DNA from: Sulfitobacter sp.
GTDB lineage: Bacteria > Pseudomonadota > Alphaproteobacteria > Rhodobacterales > Rhodobacteraceae
Length of the DNA stretch: 32,635 nucleotides
Assembly: GCA_017854855.1 (NCBI GenBank)
Contig: JAFMGZ010000041.1
Coordinates: 1 to 32,635 of the forward strand
Reading direction: 5' to 3'
Every line of letters begins with the position of its first letter. The first letter of the stretch is position 1. Below, piece after piece: positions 8,034 to 16,327 of this stretch. Under the pieces are notes generated by a model. It was not told the origin of the DNA and searched no databases. It saw only the letters and a list, made by a program, of their open reading frames with translations. Made by a program: the position numbers and the translations under genes.

Positions 8034-8426
8034 ATGAAACGCATCGCCCTTATGATCGCCCTTCTGGCCCCTCCGGTCTGCGCCCAAGAGCTGATGACCG
8101 CCGAAGAATTTGACACCTATACCAGGGGCAAAACCCTGTTCTTTGGCCAGGATGGCCAGGCCTACGGCGCGGAAATCTACCGCGAGAACCGGCAGGTTCA
8201 ATGGTCCTTTCTGGACGGCGAATGCAAGGATGGTGAATGGTACGAAGATGCCGGGTTGATCTGCTTTGTCTATGACGACAATCCAAACCCCCAATGCTGG
8301 AGCTTCGTCAAAGGCCCAAAGGGACTGATCGCCCGCTTTGAGAACCGCGACACCACCACCCAACTTTACGAAGCCGAAGACATCGGCAAAGAAATGATCT
8401 GCCTGGGTCCCAAGGTCGGCGTCTGA
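8034..8426 (+). CDS. Small secreted protein of unknown function
   Basis: A 130-residue protein with a clear signal peptide (MKRIALMIALLAPPVCAQ) and four cysteines in the mature part (ECKDG, ICFVY, QCWSF, ICLGP), enough for two disulfides, so it is probably periplasmic. I do not recognise a named domain. The mature chain is acidic and rich in aromatic residues. The start at 8034 lies four bases after the AlkB-like stop, which points to co-transcription and coupled translation. A link to the oxygenase is suggested only by position. Confidence 0.75.
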   Translation: MKRIALMIALLAPPVCAQELMTAEEFDTYTRGKTLFFGQDGQAYGAEIYRENRQVQWSFLDGECKDGEWYEDAGLICFVYDDNPNPQCWSFVKGPKGLIARFENRDTTTQLYEAEDIGKEMICLGPKVGV

Positions 8427-8456
8427 CCGCAACGGTGCCCATGCGCAGGCCCCTAC

Positions 8457-8484
8457 CCCCTCTTTTTGGCCAAAAATACCTCAG
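8457..8484. repeat. 28-base intergenic repeat, copy 1
   Basis: Contains the palindrome TTTTTGGCCAAAAA flanked by CCCCTC and TACCTCAG. An identical 28-base copy lies at 15122-15149. On the minus strand it lies 111 bases beyond the xseA stop; on the plus strand it lies 30 bases after the small secreted protein gene. It may act as a bidirectional 3'-end element. Confidence 0.75.
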
Positions 8485-8595
8485 CACGACAGCCCCTCAA
8501 CGACCAACGGCTGTTAAGAAACACTTGGCACATCACCGATCTCCCAACCCCTTGAAACATATGACTTCAGATTGCGTTTCGGGGCGATCACTGCC

Positions 8596-10137
8596 TCAAA
8601 ACAGACTGCCCTGACCGGGCGGCTTGGCCCCGGCCTTTTTCGCGCCCGCCTTGCCCCCGACCAACATCCGCCCATCGGAAAATTCGATCTCCAGTGCCGC
8701 CGCCTGTTTCGCGGCCGCGGTTGTGGTGACCACTTGGCCGTCCCCCCGCACCACCGCATAGCCGCGTGCAAGGGTGGATTTGTAACTCAGCGTCTCGCGC
8801 AACCGCTCCAGTGCGGCCAGCTTTTGCCGCCAGCCGGCGGTCTGTCTTTGGCCCGCGTCCGACAGGCGCGCGACAAGCTTGGCAAAATTTTCCGCCTTCA
8901 CCTTGCGGTCCCGCGCAAGGGTGGCAGGCCGAAAGCCCGCGGCCCTGCTTTCAAACCGGTCGCGTTTCGCGGCCAGGCCGCGCATCAGCGCAGGGCCAAG
9001 CCGCGCCGCCAGCACATCCAGCCGCCGCCGGTCATTCATCACCCTTTGGCGCAGGGTGGCAGGTCGCAGGGAGCCCGAGACATCTGCCAGCCGCACCCGG
9101 CGGCGCTGCACCCCTGCGATCAGTGCGGGCTCCAGCTTTTCACCGGCCCTGTCCAACCGCTGACGCGGCCCGTCCAGCAGCGTCTCTGCCCGTGGCAAGG
9201 CCCGCGCCATATCGCGCAGGCGCTGGCCACGCTGGGACAGGCCGTTACTAAGCAGCTGCGACATCCGCGCCTCCTGGCCCTCCAGCCAGGCGGCCAGCTC
9301 GTGCCGTACAGGAACCGCCAGTTCAGCCGCTGCCGTCGGTGTGGGCGCGCGTTTGTCGGCCACGAAATCAATCAAGGTCGTATCGGTTTCATGCCCCACG
9401 GCGGAAATCAGCGGGATCTTGGACGCCGCCGCGGCCCTTGCGACGATCTCTTCGTTAAAACCCCAAAGGTCTTCGACCGATCCACCGCCCCGCGCGACGA
9501 TCAACAGATCAGGACGCGGCAGCGCGCCGCCCGGCGTCAACCCGTTGAACCCTGCAATCGCACGCGCCACTTCAGAGGCGCATTTGGCACCCTGCACGGC
9601 CACGGGCCAGATCAGCACCTTGCGCGGAAACCGGTCGCGCAGACGGTGAAGGATATCACGGATCACCGCCCCCGAAGGCGATGTCACAACGCCGATGATT
9701 TCGGGCAAATAGGGCAGTGGCTGCTTGCGGGCGGGATCAAAAAGCCCCTCTGCCGCCAGCATCGTCTTGCGCTTTTCCAGCAAGGCCATCAATGCGCCCA
9801 TGCCGGCAGGCTTTATGTCCTCGATCACGATCTGGTATTTTGACTGACCGCCAAATGTGGTGATCCGGCCTGTGGCCACCACTTCCATACCTTCTTCGGG
9901 CTGCGTCTCGAGCCGTGCCGATACGCCTTTCCAGATCACTCCGGAAATCACCGATTTGTCATCTTTCAGGTCAAGATAGATATGGCCGGAGCGCGGGCGG
10001 CTGACGCGCCCCACCTCGCCGCGGATGCGCACATGGGAAAATTCGCCCTCGATCACGCGCTTGATCGCACCGGACAGTTCGGTGACCGAAAATTCCGGGC
10101 TGTTCAGCCCTTCGGCGGGATCATCAATCAGGTCCAT
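8596..10137 (-). CDS. xseA: Exodeoxyribonuclease VII large subunit
   Basis: A 513-residue cytosolic nuclease subunit that with XseB degrades single-stranded DNA in both directions. The N-terminal OB fold (about 15-115, with HIRGEVGRVSRPRSGHIYLDLKD-type wording) is followed by the catalytic domain (VVTSPSGAVIRDI, LIVARGGGSVEDLWGFNEE, ISAVGHETD) and a long Arg/Ala-rich helical region. The length is slightly above the usual 450 residues because of the C-terminal tail (GGKAGAKKAGAKPPGQGSLF). The ribosome binding site is weak and the 5' region contains an 11-base tandem repeat. It is divergent from purD; xseB is not in the window. Confidence 0.95.
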   Translation of the reverse strand: MDLIDDPAEGLNSPEFSVTELSGAIKRVIEGEFSHVRIRGEVGRVSRPRSGHIYLDLKDDKSVISGVIWKGVSARLETQPEEGMEVVATGRITTFGGQSKYQIVIEDIKPAGMGALMALLEKRKTMLAAEGLFDPARKQPLPYLPEIIGVVTSPSGAVIRDILHRLRDRFPRKVLIWPVAVQGAKCASEVARAIAGFNGLTPGGALPRPDLLIVARGGGSVEDLWGFNEEIVARAAAASKIPLISAVGHETDTTLIDFVADKRAPTPTAAAELAVPVRHELAAWLEGQEARMSQLLSNGLSQRGQRLRDMARALPRAETLLDGPRQRLDRAGEKLEPALIAGVQRRRVRLADVSGSLRPATLRQRVMNDRRRLDVLAARLGPALMRGLAAKRDRFESRAAGFRPATLARDRKVKAENFAKLVARLSDAGQRQTAGWRQKLAALERLRETLSYKSTLARGYAVVRGDGQVVTTTAAAKQAAALEIEFSDGRMLVGGKAGAKKAGAKPPGQGSLF

Positions 10138-10140
10138 TCG

Positions 10141-10184
10141 TTCATCACCACTTCATCACCGCTTCGCCGCCACTTCACCTTGTC
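10141..10184. repeat. 11-base tandem repeat between xseA and purD
   Basis: The units are TTCATCACCAC, TTCATCACCGC, TTCGCCGCCAC and a degenerate TTCACCTTGTC. The repeat begins four bases from the xseA start codon and fills its 5' leader. The 11-base period is near one turn of the helix and is not a multiple of three. Confidence 0.6.
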
Positions 10185-10241
10185 ACCACCTGCCCTACAG
10201 CTTAGAACGCCCGTCAACGAAGGCCAAGGGAGAGCACGCCC

Positions 10242-11507
10242 ATGAACATTCTTATTTTGGGCAGCGGTGGACGCGAACATGCCCTTGCTTGGGCCACCTT
10301 GCAGAACCCCAAATGCGACAAGCTGATCGTGGCACCCGGCAATGCCGGCATCGCAGCCATTGCCGATTGCGCCAGCATCGACATCATGGACGGGGCTACG
10401 GTCGTCACCTTCTGCGAGGAAAACAGCATCGACTTTGTCATAGTCGGACCCGAGGCACCCCTGGCCGCAGGTGTGGCCGACGATCTGCGCGGCGCGGGCT
10501 TTGCAGTCTTTGGCCCCTCTGCCGCAGCCGCACAGCTCGAAGCCTCCAAGGCCTTCACCAAGGAAATCTGTGACGCGGCCCAAGCCCCCACAGCTGCCTA
10601 TGGCCATTTTACCGATCATGCCGCTGCCCGCGCCTATGTGGCCCAACAGAGGGCCCCCATCGTGATCAAGGCCGACGGTCTGGCGGCAGGCAAGGGCGTG
10701 ATCATTGCCATGACCGACCAAGAAGCCGCAGACGCCGTGGATGAGATGTTCGACGGCGCATTCGGCGCGGCCGGGGCAGAAGTCGTGATCGAGGAATTCA
10801 TGGAAGGCGAGGAAGCCTCGTTTTTCATCCTGTGTGACGGCGAAACCGTCCTTCCCATTGGCACCGCCCAGGACCACAAACGTGTGGGCGACGGCGACAC
10901 GGGCCCCAACACCGGGGGCATGGGGGCCTATTCACCCGCACCCGTTCTAACAGATGCCATCGCCGAACGCGCCTTGCGTGAAATCATCCGCCCTACCATG
11001 GCCGAAATGGCAAAACGCGGCATGCCCTATCAGGGGGTGCTTTATGCCGGGCTGATGATCAAGGACGGGGTGCCCCGTCTGGTGGAATACAATGCCCGCT
11101 TTGGCGATCCGGAATGTCAGGTGCTGATGATGCGCCTTGGCGCGCAGGCCTTTGATCTGATGCATGCCGCAGCTGACGGGCGTTTGTCCGAAATGCAGGT
11201 AAACTGGGGTGCCGATCATGCGCTGACCGTGGTGATGGCTGCCGATGGCTACCCCGGAACCTATCAAAAAGGCTCTGTCATCAAAGGTTTGGATGCCTTG
11301 CCCGAAGACAGCAAGAATATGGTGTTTCACGCCGGCACAACAGCCAAGGACGGTGCCATCACCGCCAGCGGCGGTCGTGTCCTGAACGTGACAGCCCGCG
11401 GAGACACATTGGCCGAAGCCCGCGCACGCGCCTATGACATGGTCGATCAAATTGACTGGCCCGAAGGGTTTTGCCGCCGTGACATCGGCTGGCGGGCACT
11501 GGACTAG
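10242..11507 (+). CDS. purD: Phosphoribosylamine-glycine ligase (GAR synthetase)
   Basis: A 421-residue cytosolic enzyme for the second step of de novo purine synthesis: ATP, glycine and 5-phosphoribosylamine to glycinamide ribonucleotide. It opens with [15 protein letters not shown], followed by the ATP-grasp region ([52 protein letters not shown]) and metal ligands in [12 protein letters not shown]. The length is normal. GGGAG lies nine bases before the ATG. It stands alone, divergent from xseA and convergent with the FG-GAP protein gene, 32 bases apart. Confidence 0.97.
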   Translation: MNILILGSGGREHALAWATLQNPKCDKLIVAPGNAGIAAIADCASIDIMDGATVVTFCEENSIDFVIVGPEAPLAAGVADDLRGAGFAVFGPSAAAAQLEASKAFTKEICDAAQAPTAAYGHFTDHAAARAYVAQQRAPIVIKADGLAAGKGVIIAMTDQEAADAVDEMFDGAFGAAGAEVVIEEFMEGEEASFFILCDGETVLPIGTAQDHKRVGDGDTGPNTGGMGAYSPAPVLTDAIAERALREIIRPTMAEMAKRGMPYQGVLYAGLMIKDGVPRLVEYNARFGDPECQVLMMRLGAQAFDLMHAAADGRLSEMQVNWGADHALTVVMAADGYPGTYQKGSVIKGLDALPEDSKNMVFHAGTTAKDGAITASGGRVLNVTARGDTLAEARARAYDMVDQIDWPEGFCRRDIGWRALD

Positions 11508-11539
11508 GCACGGATCAACCCGCGCCCAAAGTCCTGACC

Positions 11540-12234
11540 CTACCGACAGTCCATCGCCCTTGCAAAGCTGCGGCGGCCAAGGTGCGGACCAAGGTCAGAG
11601 GTTTCAAACCCGTCAGGCCGGAATGTAACAGCCATCAGCCGCGACCAATCGGCAGTGGCAACAATCATCTCAGGCAGGCCACGACACAGGCGAATACCGC
11701 CTGCGATATCCGTCTCTCCGATGCGGTGATTGGTCAAGCCGGGCAAATCGGCAAGCGGCGTGAGCCCCCCATCCTCAAACCGCCAGATGCGCAGCACCTT
11801 GGCCAGATGCGGCCGGTCGATATAGGCCACTTCTATTGCGCCATCACCGTCCAGATCATGGGCACCGATCGGAGCCAGCCAGCGGTTGGTCCGCCCGATG
11901 TGCGGGGTCTGTGCAATCTTGCCCGTCGCCCCGTAAATGGCCAAGGCACCGCCCAAGGCGACATCGGTTTCCACAACAACCACTTCGGGCAGGCCGTCGC
12001 CTGTGACATCCAGCAGACGTGGTGCCACATCCTCAAACACATGATCCAAGGGCAGCCGGAACGTCACCGTACCTGCCCCGGCCAGGTCCAGTTCCAAAGC
12101 ACCCCATTCAATGGCATCCCCAAGAATACCATGGCCATACCTGTCTGTCGGCTCCGAAAAACGGGCCGCAGAAATGGTCTGGGCACCTGCTGGCAGCGCG
12201 ATCAACACGCCCAGCAAAGCACCCAACAGACGCA

Positions 12235-12235
<1 letters not shown>
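11540..12235 (-). CDS. Secreted FG-GAP/VCBS-type repeat protein
   Basis: A 231-residue protein with a signal peptide (cleavage likely after AGA, residue 18) and two calcium-loop-like FG-GAP motifs, DVTGDGLPEVVVV (from 76) and DLDGDGAIEVAYI (from 127). Other blades are degenerate, so a small beta-propeller is likely. The location should be periplasmic or extracellular. Its start overlaps the ferredoxin stop by one base (TGATG), so translation is probably coupled although one product is cytosolic and the other exported. Function is unknown. Confidence 0.78.
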
Positions 12236-12594
<359 letters not shown>

Positions 12595-12708
12595 TTAGCC
12601 GCGCAGGCGGGCCACTGCCAGCCCCTTTTATGTACCATCCTGCATCCGCTAGGCAGGGCCATTCAAATCGGCTAGAGTTTCACCAATTCAGACCCAGAGG
12701 CACGGGCA

Positions 12709-13272
12709 ATGACACAGGCGATTTTTCCTTTTGCGCGGGCTTTGCGCTTTCCCTTAATGCTGCTCGCGGTGGCCGGGCTTGCGGGCTGCGATCCGGCAAC
12801 CTCTCCGGCAGATCAGGACCCACCCGAACCGGGCGTTCTGGAAGCCACGCGAAACGGCCCCCCCGGTGCTGCCGAAGGCACATGCTGGGGCAAGACGGTC
12901 AGCCCCGCCGTTATCGAAAGGATCACCGAACAGGTCCAGATCAGACCGGCACAGGTCAACCCTGACGGAACAATCGCAAAACCCCCTGTCTACAGAACGG
13001 AAGACAAACAGGTGATCGTGACCCCGCGCCGTGACAATTGGTTCGAAACCCCCTGCCCCGATGCGCTGAGCCCCGAGTTTATCGCATCACTGCAACGCGC
13101 ATTGCAGGCGCGCAATCGTCTGGCGGGCCCAATCACCGGCACCTTCGACCCCCCCACGCGCGAAGCGGTGGCCAGGCTACAAAAGCAAAACGGCCTGAAC
13201 AGCAGCGTATTGTCCCTTGAAACAGCGCGCGGACTGGGCCTGATCGCAGTGCCACGCACCGCGCTGGAATGA
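12709..13272 (+). CDS. Lipoprotein with peptidoglycan-binding domain
   Basis: A 187-residue predicted lipoprotein. The lipobox LAGC puts the modified Cys at residue 27, with Asp at +2. A linker rich in Pro and Glu follows, then a segment with paired cysteines (GTCWGKT and ETPCPDAL). Residues about 125-180 form a PG_binding_1-like fold (FIASLQRALQARNRLAGPI, DPPTREAVARLQKQNGL). It is likely to tether or sense the cell wall from the membrane. AGAGG precedes the ATG. It is divergent from the ferredoxin gene, with a 150-base shared control region. Confidence 0.83.
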   Translation: MTQAIFPFARALRFPLMLLAVAGLAGCDPATSPADQDPPEPGVLEATRNGPPGAAEGTCWGKTVSPAVIERITEQVQIRPAQVNPDGTIAKPPVYRTEDKQVIVTPRRDNWFETPCPDALSPEFIASLQRALQARNRLAGPITGTFDPPTREAVARLQKQNGLNSSVLSLETARGLGLIAVPRTALE

Positions 13273-13296
13273 CCAACCATCCCGCAAAAAACTGAC

Positions 13297-13325
13297 AAAA
13301 AAGGGGCACCCGAACCGGGTACCCC
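13297..13325 (-). terminator. Intrinsic terminator of the Do-type protease transcript
   Basis: On the minus strand the stem GGGGTACCC with GGGTGCCCC (one internal mismatch, 5-base loop) is followed directly by six T. It lies 120 bases beyond the protease stop, so the transcript has a long 3' untranslated region. On the plus strand no T-run follows. Confidence 0.75.
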
Positions 13326-13444
13326 AATATGATCAAGACTGATCACGCACGTTTTCGAACAACCCTCACCGCCTGACCGCTATCTAAAACCCAAGACGGC
13401 AGGAAGCGCGCGATATATCGGGCAGTCCAAGATCCGATCCGGGA

Positions 13445-14953
13445 TCAATCGCCCAGCGACAAGGCCACGAAACGCGGGTCACCCGCCCGACGAACCAACA
13501 ACAACAAAGACTTGCGCCCGGCATCTTTGGCGGCCTGAACGCGGCCCTCAAGATCGGCAATGCTGGTGATCTTCTGCTGACCCGCCTCTGTGATGACATC
13601 ACCACTGCGCAATCCCTTCTCAAAGGCCTCAGACGCTTCGTCCACGGCAGTTACAGCCAAACCTTCGGTGGTTTCATCCACGCCCAGTTCACCGCGCATC
13701 TCATCTGTCAAAGGCGACAGTGTCAGGCCCAGCAGGTCCTTGGTGACTGGGTCTGCTTCCTGCTCTGGCTCTGCACTGCTGGATGGCGTTTCACCATTCG
13801 CGTCTTCCCTGCGGCCCAGCACAACTTTGATGGTCTGGCTCTTGCCCTCACGCATAACGGTAACGCGGACAGTGGCCCCGACGGGGCTGTTGCCAACCTG
13901 ACGGACCAACCCGCGTGTATCGGCCACCTCAACGCCGTCAAAGGACATGATCACGTCTCCCGTCATCAAACCGGCCTCCTTGGCCGGTCCTTCGGGCACA
14001 TCGGTGATCAAAGCGCCGCTGGCCTTGGCCAACCCCATGGCATCGGCCACATCCTGCGTCACATCCTGGATGCGCACGCCCAGCCAGCCGCGACGGGTCT
14101 CACCATATTCCTGCAACTGGTCGACCACCCGCGTCACCACATTGGACGCCATCGAAAATCCGATCCCAATAGAGCCGCCATTGGGTGACAGGATCGCGGT
14201 ATTCACGCCAATGACATCACCATCCATATTGAACAGCGGCCCCCCAGAGTTGCCTCTGTTGATCGCCGCATCGGTCTGGATATAATCATCATAGGTCCCC
14301 GACAGGGCACGGTTGCGCGCCGACACGATCCCCGCAGAGACAGAAAAACCCTGCCCCAGGGGGTTGCCCATCGCAATAACCCAATCGCCAACCCGTGCGG
14401 CATCACTATCCCCGAACTTCACAAACGGCAGCGGCTTGTCAGCTTCCACCTTGAGCAGGGCAATATCCGTGTTCGGATCGGTGCCAATCACCTTGGCCGT
14501 CAGCTCCTCTCCCGAGAAGAACTCGATCGTGATTTCGTCAGCCCCTTCAATGACGTGATTGTTGGTCACCACAAAGCCATCCTCGGAGATCACAAAACCA
14601 GACCCCAAAGCCGAGGAACGGCGGGGCCGCGGCCCTTCGCCTTCATTGTTGCGGTCCTGAAACTCGCGAAAGAAGTCCTCAAAAGGCGAGCCTTCCGGCA
14701 CAATCCCCTGCGGCCCCGTGCGCCCTTCCACCACTGTTGACGTGGTGATGTTCACGACCGAGGGGCTGATCTTTTCTGCAAGCGGTGCAAGGCTCTCGGG
14801 CTTGGCAAAGGCCATGACTGTTTGAAGTGCGACCAAAACGGACGCCAAAACACCCAGCATCATCAGCCTGAATGTCACCGTTCCGTTCAACTGCCTGGCC
14901 TGCACCTTGGCCTGTGCGCCTCTTGACTGCTGCACCTTGACGCCTGCTTGCAT
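13445..14953 (-). CDS. degP: Do-family periplasmic serine protease (DegP/HtrA)
   Basis: A 502-residue envelope quality-control protease/chaperone. A basic N-terminus and hydrophobic segment (28-50) act as signal or anchor. The trypsin-like domain holds the triad His133 (NNHVIEGA), Asp163 (NTDIALLKV) and Ser236 (RGNSGGPLF), followed by PDZ1 (about 285-380) and a second PDZ (about 405-495) ending near RFVALSLGD. The start is supported by AGGAG seven bases upstream. It lies downstream of hflK-hflC-DUF2065 on the same strand, a membrane-proteolysis neighbourhood, but 283 bases and a hairpin separate it, so it probably has its own promoter. Confidence 0.95.
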   Translation of the reverse strand: MQAGVKVQQSRGAQAKVQARQLNGTVTFRLMMLGVLASVLVALQTVMAFAKPESLAPLAEKISPSVVNITTSTVVEGRTGPQGIVPEGSPFEDFFREFQDRNNEGEGPRPRRSSALGSGFVISEDGFVVTNNHVIEGADEITIEFFSGEELTAKVIGTDPNTDIALLKVEADKPLPFVKFGDSDAARVGDWVIAMGNPLGQGFSVSAGIVSARNRALSGTYDDYIQTDAAINRGNSGGPLFNMDGDVIGVNTAILSPNGGSIGIGFSMASNVVTRVVDQLQEYGETRRGWLGVRIQDVTQDVADAMGLAKASGALITDVPEGPAKEAGLMTGDVIMSFDGVEVADTRGLVRQVGNSPVGATVRVTVMREGKSQTIKVVLGRREDANGETPSSSAEPEQEADPVTKDLLGLTLSPLTDEMRGELGVDETTEGLAVTAVDEASEAFEKGLRSGDVITEAGQQKITSIADLEGRVQAAKDAGRKSLLLLVRRAGDPRFVALSLGD

Positions 14954-15121
14954 GGTGTATCTCCTGCTTTCATCCCTTGGGGCACCGCTGCCCTGAATTC
15001 CTTGAAGGCAGAGTGCATTGGTGACGCGCCTGCCGCAATATCAAAGATGGCCTCTGACGCAGGCATTTCAACAGCCCAACTCGGACCATTCACACAGGAT
15101 TGATGACAGCCTTCGACCTTG

Positions 15122-15149
15122 CCCCTCTTTTTGGCCAAAAATACCTCAG
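15122..15149. repeat. 28-base intergenic repeat, copy 2
   Basis: Identical to 8457-8484, with core TTTTTGGCCAAAAA. It lies 87 bases beyond the DUF2065 stop on the minus strand, in the same orientation relative to the upstream minus-strand gene as copy 1 is to xseA. A GC hairpin (15157-15173) adjoins it. Confidence 0.75.
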
Positions 15150-15156
15150 GGGGCAT

Positions 15157-15173
15157 GGGGGACAGCGTCCCCC
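15157..15173 (-). terminator. Hairpin at the end of the hflK-hflC-DUF2065 unit
   Basis: A perfect 7-base-pair stem, GGGGGAC with GTCCCCC, around a 3-base loop. On the minus strand it precedes the repeat's TATTTTTGG, which contains a delayed T-run. It is a probable transcript end for the hflKC group. Confidence 0.5.
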
Positions 15174-15236
15174 TTACTCAGATAAAATCGAATGCAGGCT
15201 GTGCCTGCTCTACCGGAATATCCGCAGCGGCATAGA

Positions 15237-15431
15237 TCAAAATCCGATCTGAAACGCCACCCAGACCAGACCAAGACCCGCCACGATCACCAATGCACCA
15301 ATCTGGCGCACTGCGGCTTCAGGCATGGCGCGCAAGATCTCCAGCATACGCTCCAAAAGCGAAGGGGCCAGTGCGTACACCAGCCCCTCCAATATCATCA
15401 CCAACCCAAGGGCCAGCAGCAATAGGCTCAA
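15237..15431 (-). CDS. DUF2065 family small membrane protein (YjeT-like)
   Basis: A 64-residue inner-membrane protein with two hydrophobic helices (about 1-21 and 42-62) separated by PSLLERMLEILRAMPEAAVR, the DUF2065 layout. The start is TTG, overlapping the hflC stop (ATTGA), with AAGGAG seven bases upstream inside the hflC end. The family is commonly found beside hflC and its function is unknown; position suggests a small partner or modulator of HflKC. Because of its size and non-ATG start it is easily missed. Confidence 0.85.
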   Translation of the reverse strand: MSLLLLALGLVMILEGLVYALAPSLLERMLEILRAMPEAAVRQIGALVIVAGLGLVWVAFQIGF

Positions 15432-16327
15432 TTGCGCTCTCCTTCGGCGGATCGGCTGCCCTGATCTGACCGCAGGTAGTTAAAGAACTCCGAATCCGGC
15501 GACAGCACCATGGAAGAATTGCTGCCTTGCAGCGCTTCCTCATAAGCCGTCAGTGACCGGTAGAATTCAAAGAACTCCTGATCCTTGCCGTAGGCTTGGG
15601 CAAAGATCTTGTTCCGCTCGGCATCCGCTTCACCTTCGATGATGCGCGCATCGCGGCGGGCTTCTGACAGGATTTCCTCGTAGGTACGATCGGCCAGGGC
15701 GATGACACGCTGCGCGGCTTCCTGACCACGGGCACGTTCGTCTGTCGCTTCGCGGTCACGTTCCGCAATCATCCGCTGCAGCGTGGCAGCAAAGTTTTGC
15801 TCGGGCAGGTTGGTCTGGCGCAGACGCACATCGACCACGGCAAGTCCCAGCGCATCGGCACGCGCATCAGAACGTGTACGGATCTGCTCCATCAAGGACG
15901 ACCGTTCTGGTGACAGGATGGTGTTGGAGGTCACACCCTGCGAACCCAGAACCGCACGGATCTGGGATTCCAGAATACCGCTCAGGTCGTTGACAGCCTG
16001 ACGTTCGCCGCCCGCACCAATCGCCTGGCGGTACTGCACGATGTCGTCGATCCGGTACAGAACGAAAGCGTCAATCTCAAGCCGGCGATCATCTGCCGGC
16101 GTGACTTCGATTACTTCAGTCTCCAGCGACAAGATACGATCCTCGAACCGTACGATTTCGTCCAGCAATGGCACCTTAAAACCAATGCCGGGGTCCGTCA
16201 CGACCTGTTTGATCTGACCAAAACGCAGAACCAGCGCCTTTTCGCGTTCGTCCACCACAAAGATGGACGACAGGGCCACCACGATCGCCACAACGACGAC
16301 CGGGACCAAAAAACCAAGTTTCCGCAT
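15428..16327 (-). CDS. hflC: Protease modulator HflC
   Basis: A 299-residue SPFH/prohibitin-type protein anchored by one N-terminal membrane helix (5-24) with the bulk in the periplasm; with HflK it forms a cage around FtsH and tunes its proteolysis. Typical features are FVVDEREKALVLRFGQI, the SPFH core (about 25-200) and a long helical segment (IAERDREATDERARGQEAAQ region), ending with SRSAEGERN. Its start overlaps the hflK stop by one base (TAATG) and its stop overlaps the DUF2065 start, so all three are translationally coupled. Confidence 0.96.
   Translation of the reverse strand: MRKLGFLVPVVVVAIVVALSSIFVVDEREKALVLRFGQIKQVVTDPGIGFKVPLLDEIVRFEDRILSLETEVIEVTPADDRRLEIDAFVLYRIDDIVQYRQAIGAGGERQAVNDLSGILESQIRAVLGSQGVTSNTILSPERSSLMEQIRTRSDARADALGLAVVDVRLRQTNLPEQNFAATLQRMIAERDREATDERARGQEAAQRVIALADRTYEEILSEARRDARIIEGEADAERNKIFAQAYGKDQEFFEFYRSLTAYEEALQGSNSSMVLSPDSEFFNYLRSDQGSRSAEGERN

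Noticed and set aside
8572..9843. A 423-codon plus-strand frame opposite xseA
   Set aside because: Antisense shadow of xseA; low-complexity Arg/His/Gln content and no recognisable domain.
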